Source: Planctomycetota bacterium (GTDB taxonomy: Bacteria; Planctomycetota; Planctomycetia; Planctomycetales; Planctomycetaceae). From it: a stretch of 6,114 nucleotides of DNA. The position numbers were made by a program, and so were the translations under genes. How positions within the stretch are numbered: the first letter of the stretch is position 1; each line of letters begins with the position of its first letter. The notes below the pieces were generated by a model, which was given only the letters and a program-made list of their open reading frames with translations, did no database searches and had not been told where the DNA came from. Shown piece after piece: positions 1 through 6,094 of this stretch. The stretch covers positions 1-6,114 of the forward strand of contig JAQBZS010000477.1 in the NCBI GenBank assembly GCA_027622115.1, read 5' to 3'.

Positions 1-12
1 ACCAGTATTGAA

Positions 13-37
13 GCCAAAGTCTGGCGACTTCGGCTAC
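13..37 (-). repeat. REP-like palindrome, GTAG-headed, type A
   Basis: Read on the minus strand this is GTAG, then CCGAAGTC, loop GCCA, then GACTTTGG and a final C. The two 8-nt arms pair fully, with one G-T wobble. The GTAG head, CC/GG stem base, TC/GA stem top and GCCA loop are the same as in the repeats at 3381-3482, while the four central base pairs differ. GTAG-headed imperfect palindromes are the classical form of REP elements mobilised by RAYT (REP-associated tyrosine) transposases; assigning this one to that class is inference. It lies 53 bp upstream of ilvN and could act as an upstream terminator or an mRNA leader hairpin. The reading frame of ilvN is open across it, but it is unlikely to be coding. 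Confidence 0.7.
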
Positions 38-90
38 GACAGTTCTTCTTCGGCTGCTTAACCGGGGAATTCGTCCAGGATCTTTCCATC

Positions 91-609
91 ATGCGACACG
101 TGCTTTCGGCACTTGTGATGAATCAGCCCGGTGTGCTCGCCCACATTGCCGGGATGCTCGCGTCTCGAGCGTTCAACATCGTCAGTCTGGCTGTCGGCGA
201 GACCGAGGTGCCGCGGTTTTCTCGAGTCACGCTTGTCGTGAACGGTGACGAAAAAACACTCGATCAAGTCAGCAAACAACTGGAAAAAGTCGTCACCGTC
301 GTCAAGGTGCTCGACTTCGACGACGATTTCGTTGAGCGAGACATGCTGCTGATCAAAGTGCAAGCCGCCGGCGAATCTCGGGCTCGCGTGCAAGAGTTGA
401 CCGAATCGGATTCGCACTATTGCCGCATCGTGGATGAACGCCCCGAGCACGTGATGTTTGAAACATCCGGCACGGAGTCGGAAATCGAGTCCTTTATCGA
501 TCAGATGCGACCGTTCGGGATCATTGAACTGGTACGGACCGGACGTGTTGCCATGTCCCGCACGGGCTCGATCACGGACGGATTGCCGGAACCCGTCTTT
601 CACAGCTAA
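91..609 (+). CDS. ilvN: Acetolactate synthase small (regulatory) subunit
   Basis: This is the regulatory subunit of acetohydroxyacid synthase, which stimulates the catalytic subunit and confers valine feedback inhibition at the first common step of valine, leucine and isoleucine synthesis. It has 172 residues, close to the usual 160-175. Residues 2 to about 77 form the ACT domain; N11, G14 and N29 match positions known for valine binding in Escherichia coli IlvH. The second domain starts near ERDMLLIKVQA (about residue 82) and ends with the family signature RTGRVAMSR. The ATG at 91 fits the family N-terminus (MRHVLS). The frame is open upstream to position 1 but has no ATG, GTG or TTG start there. 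A weak AGGA at 77-80 could be the ribosome binding site. ilvC follows after 49 bp, so co-transcription is likely. The catalytic gene ilvB is not in the window, and the 90 bp upstream carry no sign of it. Confidence 0.97.
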   Translation: MRHVLSALVMNQPGVLAHIAGMLASRAFNIVSLAVGETEVPRFSRVTLVVNGDEKTLDQVSKQLEKVVTVVKVLDFDDDFVERDMLLIKVQAAGESRARVQELTESDSHYCRIVDERPEHVMFETSGTESEIESFIDQMRPFGIIELVRTGRVAMSRTGSITDGLPEPVFHS

Positions 610-658
610 CGGCAACGATTGACGCTTATCTTCTCAACCCACCTTTCGAGACGTTTCC

Positions 659-1657
659 ATGCCAGCCAAGATTTTCTACGACGACGACGCCGATCTTTCA
701 CTGCTCAAGAACAAAACGATTACCATTCTCGGCTACGGCAGCCAGGGACATGCACAAGCCCAAAACCTGAAGGACAGCGGCTGCACCGTGATCGTCGGCC
801 AGCGGAAGGGCAGCGCGAATTACGATCTGGCCGTGAGCCATGGCTTCGACCCGTTGCCGCTGGCCGAAGCCACGGCAGCCGGTGACATGGTCAATATCCT
901 GCTCCCCGACGAAGTTCAGGGCGACCTGTTTCGCTCGGACATTCGACCGAATCTGAGCGTCGGCAACTTGCTGATGTGCTCGCACGGATTCAATATTCAT
1001 TTCGGCCAGATCATGCCACCAGAAGGCGTGGATGCGGCGTTGGTTGCACCGAAGGGGCCAGGGCATCTCGTGCGGGCCGAATACGTTAAAGGTGGCGGAG
1101 TCCCCAGTTTGATCGCCATGAGCGACGGTGCTTCCGAAGAATCTCGAAGTCTGGCGTTGGCCTATGCCAAAGGGATCGGCGGAACGCGGGGCGGCGTGAT
1201 CGAAACGACGTTCGCCGAGGAAACCGAAACCGACTTATTCGGCGAACAAGCGGTGTTGTGCGGCGGAGTCAGCGCGCTGGTTAAGGCGGCATTCGAGACC
1301 TTGGTCGAAGCAGGATATCAGCCGGAAATGGCCTATTTCGAGTGCATGCACGAACTGAAGCTCATCGTCGACCTGTTCTATCAGGGTGGCTTGAACTACA
1401 TGCGTTACAGCGTTTCCAACACGGCCGAATTCGGTGACTACACTCGCGGCCCGCGGATCGTCACCCCGGAAACCAAGCTGGAGATGAAGAAGATTCTGCA
1501 CGAAATTCAATCCGGCCAATTCGCCAAGGAGTGGATTCTGGAGAACAAGGCCAACCAACCGACATTCCAAGCCATGCGACGCGCCGATCACGAACACGAA
1601 CTCGAAAAGGTCGGCAAGGAACTCCGCAGCATGATGAGTTGGATCGACGCGAAGTAG
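659..1657 (+). CDS. ilvC: Ketol-acid reductoisomerase, class I
   Basis: The enzyme converts acetolactate or acetohydroxybutyrate to the dihydroxyacid by Mg-dependent alkyl migration and NAD(P)H reduction, the second common step of valine and isoleucine synthesis, in the cytoplasm. At 332 residues it is the short class I form. The Rossmann motif GYGSQGHAQAQNL is at residues 25-37. The beta2-alphaB cofactor loop reads GQRKGSANY (47-55); R49 and S52 suit NADPH phosphate binding, while N54 sits where Ser or Thr is common. H109, K132 in PKGPGH, and the metal and substrate ligands D192, E196, E228, E232 and S253 are all present, so the enzyme should be active. The C-terminal all-helical knotted domain runs from about residue 183 to the end. 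The ATG at 659 gives the expected N-terminus with only a weak purine stretch (CGAGACG) upstream. It is probably translated from the ilvN transcript, and the hairpin at 1686-1740 lies 28 bp past its stop. Confidence 0.98.
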   Translation: MPAKIFYDDDADLSLLKNKTITILGYGSQGHAQAQNLKDSGCTVIVGQRKGSANYDLAVSHGFDPLPLAEATAAGDMVNILLPDEVQGDLFRSDIRPNLSVGNLLMCSHGFNIHFGQIMPPEGVDAALVAPKGPGHLVRAEYVKGGGVPSLIAMSDGASEESRSLALAYAKGIGGTRGGVIETTFAEETETDLFGEQAVLCGGVSALVKAAFETLVEAGYQPEMAYFECMHELKLIVDLFYQGGLNYMRYSVSNTAEFGDYTRGPRIVTPETKLEMKKILHEIQSGQFAKEWILENKANQPTFQAMRRADHEHELEKVGKELRSMMSWIDAK

Positions 1658-1685
1658 CCGACGTCCGTCCTCAAACCGACTCCCA

Positions 1686-1740
1686 GTAACATGGGAGGAC
1701 CATTGTCCCGTGACGGCTCGGGACAATGGTCCCAAGCTAC
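1686..1740. terminator. Inverted REP-like pair; probable bidirectional terminator
   Basis: GGACCATTGTCCCG (1697-1710) and CGGGACAATGGTCC (1719-1732) form a perfect 14-bp stem around an 8-nt loop, TGACGGCT. The right unit, read on the minus strand from 1740, is GTAGCTTGGGACC followed by ATTGTCCCG. The left unit from 1686 is a degenerate copy: GTAACATGGG, three extra bases AGG, then ACCATTGTCCCG. They are therefore best read as two REP-like units facing each other, a BIME-like arrangement. The hairpin lies between the converging ilvC (stop 1657) and lpdA (stop 1758-1756) genes, where a stem of this strength would be expected to end transcripts from both sides. There is no U-tract on either strand, so it is not a classical intrinsic terminator, and the terminator role is inferred. 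Confidence 0.65.
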
Positions 1741-1755
1741 GGTCCCGGATCGATT

Positions 1756-3174
1756 CTACTTCCGCTTCGGGCGGTAACTGTGAGTGGCTTGACCGAGGAA
1801 GCTTTCCGCCGCTTCCATCATGGTTTCGGAGAGCGTGGGATGTGGGTGGATGCTGTCCGCCACGTCCCGTGCGACTGCCGCCGTTTCGACAGCCAGCACG
1901 CCCTCGGCAATCAACTCACCGGCACCCGGCCCCACGATGCCGACGCCCAGCACGCGTTGCGATTCGGGGTCGAAGATCAGCTTCGTGAGACCCTCGGTGC
2001 GTGAAATCGACTGGGCTCGCCCCGAAGCCGCCCAGGGGAACCGCACCGTCGTCACTTCGCGTCCGCTGGCCTTGGCTTCACTTTCGGTCAATCCGCACCA
2101 CGCGACTTCCGGATCGGTGAAGACCACGGCAGGAATCGCCACGTTGTCAAACTCGACCGGCTGCCCCAACAGCGTTTCCACCGCGACCTTGGCTTCGCGA
2201 GTTGCCTTGTGAGCCAGCATCGGTTCACCGGCCACATCGCCAATCGCCTGGATGTTCGAGTCCGCCGTTCGTTGATTGCGGTCGATCTTGATGAACCCCT
2301 TCTCGTCGATCTCGGCTTTCGTATGTTCCAGGCCGAGGTTTCGGCTGTTGGGTCGCCGTCCGATCGAAATCAGCACGCGGTCAAATGTTTGCGGCGATTC
2401 GACGCCGTCGCCCTCCAAATTCGCCGTGATTCCGTCGGGTCCAGCGGTCAGGCTGACGACTTTGGTGTTCAGGTGGATGGCCGCGAATTGCTCCTTCAAC
2501 CGATTGGCCAGCGGTCGCACGAGGTCTCGATCGGCCCCCGGCAGCAGCCCGGCCATCATTTCGACAACCGTCACTCGCGAGCCCAGCGCCGCATAGACCG
2601 AACCCATTTCCAACCCGATATACCCGCCGCCAACCACCAACAACTTCGGCGGGACGTCCGCGAGCGCCAACGCACCGGTCGAATCCATCACACGGTCGTC
2701 GTCGATTTGAAACACCGGCGGTACCGTCGGAGACGAACCCGTGGCGACGATTGCGTGCTCGAATTTCAGTGTGTCCGTCGAACCGTCCGACCGCTTGAGT
2801 TCCAGCGTGTTGGAATCCAGAAATGTGCCTCGAGCCTGCACGAGTTCCACCCCGCGAGCCTTGCACAAATGGCTGATCCCGCCGGTCAAGCCATCGATGA
2901 CTCGTTGCTTGAAGCCTCGAAGCGTGTCGAGATCGATTATCGGTGCGGCGAACGTCACGCCCCACTGAGCCGATTCGCGAGTTTCGTTGATGAGTTTGGC
3001 CACGTGCAGCAGCGCTTTGGACGGGATGCAGCCGCGATGCAGGCACACACCACCGGGTGCGGCTTCTTCATTCACCAGCGTGACCTGCATGCCGTGATCT
3101 GCCGCATGAAAGGCAGCCGGATAGCCTCCGGGACCGCCGCCGAGAACCACTAGTTGAGTCGTAATTTCCGCCAT
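1756..3174 (-). CDS. lpdA: Dihydrolipoyl dehydrogenase (E3)
   Basis: This FAD disulfide oxidoreductase reoxidises dihydrolipoyl groups on the E2 subunits of pyruvate, 2-oxoglutarate or branched-chain 2-oxoacid dehydrogenases, or on glycine-cleavage H protein, passing electrons to NAD+. It has 472 residues, the normal length. The FAD motif GGGPGGYPAA is at residues 12-21 and the redox cysteines are C44 and C49 in CLHRGCIPSK. ATGSSP is at 144-149, the NAD-binding motif GGGYIGLE at 182-189, and the second FAD motif AIGDVAG at roughly 310-316. The C-terminal dimer-interface pair HPTLSE supplies H445 and E450 as the catalytic dyad. The frame stays open upstream to 4371, but the ATG at 3174 puts the FAD strand at residues 7-14, as in the family, and no homologous sequence precedes it. 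The ATG at 3184 is out of frame. GGGTGG just upstream is a weak ribosome binding site at best. No E1 or E2 gene is in the window, so which complex it serves is unknown. Confidence 0.97.
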   Translation of the reverse strand: MAEITTQLVVLGGGPGGYPAAFHAADHGMQVTLVNEEAAPGGVCLHRGCIPSKALLHVAKLINETRESAQWGVTFAAPIIDLDTLRGFKQRVIDGLTGGISHLCKARGVELVQARGTFLDSNTLELKRSDGSTDTLKFEHAIVATGSSPTVPPVFQIDDDRVMDSTGALALADVPPKLLVVGGGYIGLEMGSVYAALGSRVTVVEMMAGLLPGADRDLVRPLANRLKEQFAAIHLNTKVVSLTAGPDGITANLEGDGVESPQTFDRVLISIGRRPNSRNLGLEHTKAEIDEKGFIKIDRNQRTADSNIQAIGDVAGEPMLAHKATREAKVAVETLLGQPVEFDNVAIPAVVFTDPEVAWCGLTESEAKASGREVTTVRFPWAASGRAQSISRTEGLTKLIFDPESQRVLGVGIVGPGAGELIAEGVLAVETAAVARDVADSIHPHPTLSETMMEAAESFLGQATHSYRPKRK

Positions 3175-3380
3175 GTCCACCCATCTCGATTCAAAAAGAC
3201 CGACCGGATCGGCCACAATTGCCGTGAAGTCCAAACGTTCGAAGTCGGATTGTTGACCCATGAGGCGTTTGCGTGCGAGTGAGATCGCGTACGCTTGCGG
3301 CAAACGGTTTAACAAACCGACATCGGGAGTGTGGTCGGCGACCGTGGAATTATCCAGCAGTCCGAAACGCCGGGAATTCC

Positions 3381-3405
3381 GTAGCCACGCTCGCCAGAGC
3401 GTGGG
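3381..3405 (+). repeat. REP-like palindrome, type B, copy 1
   Basis: The sequence is GTAG, arm CCACGCTC (3385-3392), loop GCCA (3393-3396), arm GAGCGTGG (3397-3404) and a final G. The 8-bp stem is perfect. This copy points toward the two inverted copies at 3425-3449 and 3458-3482, giving a head-to-head BIME-like set. The GTAG head suggests a RAYT-mobilised REP element (inferred). Confidence 0.85.
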
Positions 3406-3415
3406 ACTGGCTCTG

Positions 3416-3481
3416 CATTCAAAGCCCACGCTCTGGCGAGCGTGGCTACATTCAACGCCCACGCTCTGGCGAGCGCGGCTA
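3416..3481 (-). repeat. 33-bp tandem duplication containing REP copies 2 and 3
   Basis: Two adjoining 33-bp units, 3416-3448 and 3449-3481, each start CATTCAA and end GGCTA. They differ at only two positions: A to C in the linker (3423 versus 3456) and T to C in the stem (3442 versus 3475). The duplication therefore includes a short linker as well as the palindrome. This suggests local slippage or recombination after insertion rather than two separate insertions. Confidence 0.8.
3425..3449 (-). repeat. REP-like palindrome, type B, copy 2
   Basis: An exact 25-of-25 reverse complement of the copy at 3381-3405, ending in CTAC at 3446-3449. Copies 1 and 2 are 19 bp apart and could also pair with each other into one long stem. 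It forms most of the first unit of the 33-bp tandem duplication. Confidence 0.85.
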
Positions 3482-3482
3482 C
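3458..3482 (-). repeat. REP-like palindrome, type B, copy 3
   Basis: Same orientation as the copy at 3425-3449 and starting exactly 33 bp later, with one difference: GAGCGCGG in place of GAGCGTGG, which breaks one A-T pair of the stem. It ends in CTAC at 3479-3482. Confidence 0.85.
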
Positions 3483-3502
3483 AAAACGGGAAGTTGTTTC
3501 TG

Positions 3503-3534
3503 CACGCGTACTTAATCGCGAGCGCAAACGCGTG
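3503..3534. repeat. Imperfectly spaced 7-bp inverted repeat
   Basis: CACGCGT (3503-3509) and ACGCGTG (3528-3534) are exact reverse complements with an 18-nt spacer, 49 bp before the start of the secreted-protein gene. It could be an operator-like dyad or a leader hairpin. A chance match in GC-rich DNA is also possible. Confidence 0.3.
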
Positions 3535-3582
3535 TTCCCTTCGCGGCTTCCCGTCTCGTAGTCTTTTGAAAGTGAGTCCGTC

Positions 3583-5436
3583 ATGCGATTTCGATTGTTG
3601 CTTACCGTGGCCGCGTTCAGTTGCTGCATCCCCACGCTCGCGGACGACAATCGTCCCGATCGCCGGACGCATCCCCGTTTCGAGTTCACCACGATGGTCG
3701 CGCATTGGGCGAACTACGGTGATCCGGGCTACTTGTCCTTCATCAAAGACGCGTCGCCGGATGTCGCTCAGATCGGTTTCTACGGAGCCCACTTCTGGAG
3801 CCTCGTGCATACGCCACAGTACAAAGGCTATCCCGCACATTTCCCCAAGCAGGGGCACGCCGAGTGTGGAAAGTGGTTCGCCGATTTGAATCAGCAATTG
3901 CACAAGCACGGCGTGAAAACGGTTGGCCACATGAACGTGTCGTTCCTGGTCGGCGATCCCGACGGCAAGGACGGTCCGCGCGGGTTCTTCAAGTTCTACC
4001 GTGATCTGTGGGACGAAAAACTGCTGGGGCCGAAACCCGTCGAGAACCCGCTCGATCTCTTGGAAAAAGACATCAACGGAAAACCGATCAGCAACAACAG
4101 CTATTCGATCGGCGGCATGCGAGAATACTGGGCCTGTCTCCGCAATCCGAAGTGGCGAGCCGTGTTGAAGGCCTGGACCAAACACGGGATTCAGCAAGGT
4201 CTCGACGGATTCATGATCAACTACTTCTACCGGCACGACTGCCACTGCGAACATTGCGTCTCGGGATTCAAACGCCATTTGAGCGAACGATACTCGGCGG
4301 ATGAACTGCGAACTCAATTCAAGATCGCCGATCTGAAGTCGCATCGTTTTCCCGAGATCGTGGCCTGGCATAATCCGGCGGAATCCACGCTTTTACGGCG
4401 CGAAATGCTGCGATTTTCGCAGATCTCCAACAAACAGGCGTTTGACGACGTGTTCGTCGATTACGGACGGTCTCTGAAGCCGGACCTGATCGTCGCGCAA
4501 TGGAACCATCTCGGTCGCTTTTCGCAGATCAACGGCAACGAACGCTGCCTGTTGCCGGTCGATCTCTGGGGTCGAAACGAAGACTATGCGTGGTATAGCA
4601 CCGGATCGGCGGCGTTCTTCACGGATTTGGAAGCGGGGATTCTTGGCGAGGGCACGTTGCAGGCGAGGTACATCCGAGGTGCGTTTGACGACAAGCCGTT
4701 CACGCTCGGCAAATACGAAAGCACCCGGACGCGCGTCGCGATCGCCGAACTGGCTGCGAATGGCGGCGCGCCGATGGGGTTCTACACACGATTTACGAAT
4801 CCGGAGGCTCGCCAAGAAATCGTGCGGTATTACTCGTTCATCAAGCGACACGCGCGGCTGTTCAAGGCCTGTCGCCCCTTGGCCGACGTCGTGCTGATCT
4901 ATCCTCGCAGCCGAGTCCACGGCGGAGATGTCGCACCGGTCGAGGCCTTCAAAAAAGTTGGTGATGATCTTCTCAACCAACACATCCTGTTCGACGTGAT
5001 CCCCGATGATCTGCTGTCGGCCGAATCCAAAACCGCTCGGAGCTGGCACGGCCGCACGCTCATCGATGCCACCGATGCGAAGTCGTTACCGCTGATTCCC
5101 AAAGATCGCAGCCGCTTCGAGCTGCCTCGGACCGTCCGAGTCTCGATGAATCAATCTGCGGACGGGAAATCACGAACGGTGCATCTCGTCAACTACAACC
5201 GCATCGAACCCGCGCAGAAGCGGAGCGCGGGAGGCGGCATCAAGGATGAAAAGCCGATTGCCGTCGAATCGGCCCGAGTGGATCTCAAACTCGCGGCTGG
5301 GCAAACCGTGACGCGCGTTCGCTTTCTTACTCCGGAAGTTTCCGAATCCAAACCGCTCAAGTTCACGCAAACGGGCGAACGGCTCATGTTCGACGTCCCG
5401 CAATTCTTGGTCTATGCGGTGATCGTCATCGAGTAG
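3583..5436 (+). CDS. Secreted TIM-barrel glycoside-hydrolase-like protein
   Basis: I recognise the general type, not a named family. It has 617 residues. An N-terminal signal peptide (MRFR, then a hydrophobic stretch to A20; likely cleavage A20-D21) implies export. Residues about 30-425 look like the TIM barrel of putative glycosyl hydrolases of the beta-galactosidase-like or GHL group. Examples are the strand HGVKTVGHMNVSF and the segment LDGFMINYFYRHDCHCEHC (207-225), with a C-x-C-x-x-C cluster at C220, C222 and C225 followed by F and a helix, as often seen in such barrels. Residues about 435-475 (ADVVLIYPRSRVHGGD to HILFDVIPDDLL) resemble the start of the GATase-like domain that follows such barrels, but that domain looks cut short. 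From about residue 505 a beta-rich C-terminal domain (TVHLVNYNR, then TVTRVRFLTP) resembles the terminal beta sandwich. Catalytic residues and substrate cannot be named. Start: the ATG at 3583 precedes a textbook signal peptide; GTGAG upstream is a weak ribosome binding site. Confidence 0.88.
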   Translation: MRFRLLLTVAAFSCCIPTLADDNRPDRRTHPRFEFTTMVAHWANYGDPGYLSFIKDASPDVAQIGFYGAHFWSLVHTPQYKGYPAHFPKQGHAECGKWFADLNQQLHKHGVKTVGHMNVSFLVGDPDGKDGPRGFFKFYRDLWDEKLLGPKPVENPLDLLEKDINGKPISNNSYSIGGMREYWACLRNPKWRAVLKAWTKHGIQQGLDGFMINYFYRHDCHCEHCVSGFKRHLSERYSADELRTQFKIADLKSHRFPEIVAWHNPAESTLLRREMLRFSQISNKQAFDDVFVDYGRSLKPDLIVAQWNHLGRFSQINGNERCLLPVDLWGRNEDYAWYSTGSAAFFTDLEAGILGEGTLQARYIRGAFDDKPFTLGKYESTRTRVAIAELAANGGAPMGFYTRFTNPEARQEIVRYYSFIKRHARLFKACRPLADVVLIYPRSRVHGGDVAPVEAFKKVGDDLLNQHILFDVIPDDLLSAESKTARSWHGRTLIDATDAKSLPLIPKDRSRFELPRTVRVSMNQSADGKSRTVHLVNYNRIEPAQKRSAGGGIKDEKPIAVESARVDLKLAAGQTVTRVRFLTPEVSESKPLKFTQTGERLMFDVPQFLVYAVIVIE

Positions 5437-5482
5437 CGTCGGCCAACCGTCATCGGAGCAACCCCATTTCAGCGAGACACTC

Positions 5483-5962
5483 ATGGAGCGAGTCGCGGTT
5501 TTCGTGGACGTGCAAAATGTCTACTACACAGTAAAGGAATGCTTCGGATGCCATTTCGATTACAAGGCGTTCTGGGACCGAATCACTGCAGGCCGCGAAG
5601 TTGTTCGGGCCTACGCTTATGCCATTGATCGTGGAGACCCGCAGCAAATCCGCTTTCAGCAAATCCTGACGTCCATCGGCTTTGAAGTGAAACTCAAACC
5701 CTTCATTCAAAGAAAGGACGGGTCCGCAAAGGGCGATTGGGACGTCGGCATCACGCTCGACATGGTCGACCTGGCAACGGAGATCGATGTCGCCGTGTTG
5801 GCGTCCGGCGATGGCGACTTCGATCTGGTTGTGAGAAAGCTCCGTGACAAACACGGCGTCGATGTCGAGGTTTACGGAGCGAGAAAGCTCACGGCGGCAT
5901 CACTGATTCAAGCGGCAACGCGGTACTTCCCGATCGAGGGAAATCTGCTGCTTTCGAAGTGA
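5483..5962 (+). CDS. NYN domain protein (LabA/DUF88-like, PIN-fold)
   Basis: A single-domain protein of 159 residues, about the usual length for small NYN (Nedd4-BP1, YacP nuclease) proteins, a PIN-like fold of predicted metal-dependent ribonucleases. Visible motifs: VFVDVQNVYY at residues 6-15 with D9 and N12; KGDWDVGITLDMV at 83-95 with D87 and D93; LASGDGDFDLVVRKLR at 106-121 with D110 and D112; and VEVYG at 128-132. The acidic residues D9, D87, D93, D110 and D112 are the expected metal-binding set, so the protein looks intact. Function is known for few bacterial members; LabA of cyanobacteria affects circadian output, and RNase activity is predicted for the family. The substrate here is unknown. 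It lies 46 bp after the secreted-protein gene on the same strand, and GCGAGAC about 10 nt before the ATG is a weak ribosome binding site. Co-transcription is possible, but no functional tie is evident. Confidence 0.93.
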   Translation: MERVAVFVDVQNVYYTVKECFGCHFDYKAFWDRITAGREVVRAYAYAIDRGDPQQIRFQQILTSIGFEVKLKPFIQRKDGSAKGDWDVGITLDMVDLATEIDVAVLASGDGDFDLVVRKLRDKHGVDVEVYGARKLTAASLIQAATRYFPIEGNLLLSK

Positions 5963-6066
5963 CTACCTTCAGATCGTTGAACTGCTGCCGGACGACGACG
6001 TGAAATCTGGGGTCTTGACCGTCGATTTCCTTGGTGCCTGTTTTCAGTTCGGCGTGAACGTTGCTC

Positions 6067-6094
6067 GTTTAACCGCACGCCGTAGGCACGCGCC
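6067..6094 (-). repeat. Possible palindromic intergenic repeat, GTTTAAC type
   Basis: Downstream of the NYN gene the sequence GTTTAACC is followed by GCACGCC, GTA and GGCACGC. As minus-strand RNA this folds as GCGUGCC, loop UAC, GGCGUGC, seven pairs with two G-U wobbles; on the plus strand two pairs are lost. It looks like a degenerate copy of a dispersed repeat, but only one copy is in the window, so this rests on pattern and general impression. The surrounding 5963-6114 shows no gene I can support. One plus frame stays open from 5961 to the window end, without an ATG or a recognisable motif. Confidence 0.35.

Larger units (their letters stand above)
3175..3582. other. Divergent intergenic region, 408 bp, no gene seen
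   Basis: The region separates the divergent lpdA and the secreted-protein gene and should hold both promoters. I see no convincing -35/-10 pair on either strand. It holds the palindromic repeat cluster at 3381-3482, a small perfect hairpin (CGGTTT, loop AAC, AAACCG) at 3305-3319, and a 7-bp inverted repeat at 3503-3534. Open frames run through the region on both strands, but their products consist largely of translated palindrome (PTLWRAWL and HARQSVG segments), the mark of a repeat artefact rather than a protein. Confidence 0.7.

Noticed and set aside
58..615. Minus-strand open frame of 185 codons
   Set aside because: Antisense to ilvN, with no recognisable domain.
2209..3153. Plus-strand open frame of 314 codons opposite lpdA
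   Set aside because: Arg- and His-rich, low-complexity composition typical of a shadow frame; the opposite strand carries every lpdA motif.
3253..3280. Candidate -35 box TTGACC for a plus-strand promoter
   Set aside because: No acceptable -10 element lies at the right spacing.
3381..3482. CRISPR array
   Set aside because: Copies lie in both orientations, the repeats are palindromes with GTAG heads, and the linkers are 8 to 19 bp and partly duplicated, so there are no spacers.
3260..3889. Plus-strand open frame of 209 codons
   Set aside because: Its middle is translated REP sequence and its second half is out of frame with the signal-peptide gene starting at 3583.
3175..4371. N-terminal extension of the minus-strand dihydrolipoyl dehydrogenase frame (about 400 residues)
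   Set aside because: It is antisense to a well-supported secreted protein, contains translated palindrome repeats, shows no domain, and the family N-terminus fits the ATG at 3174.
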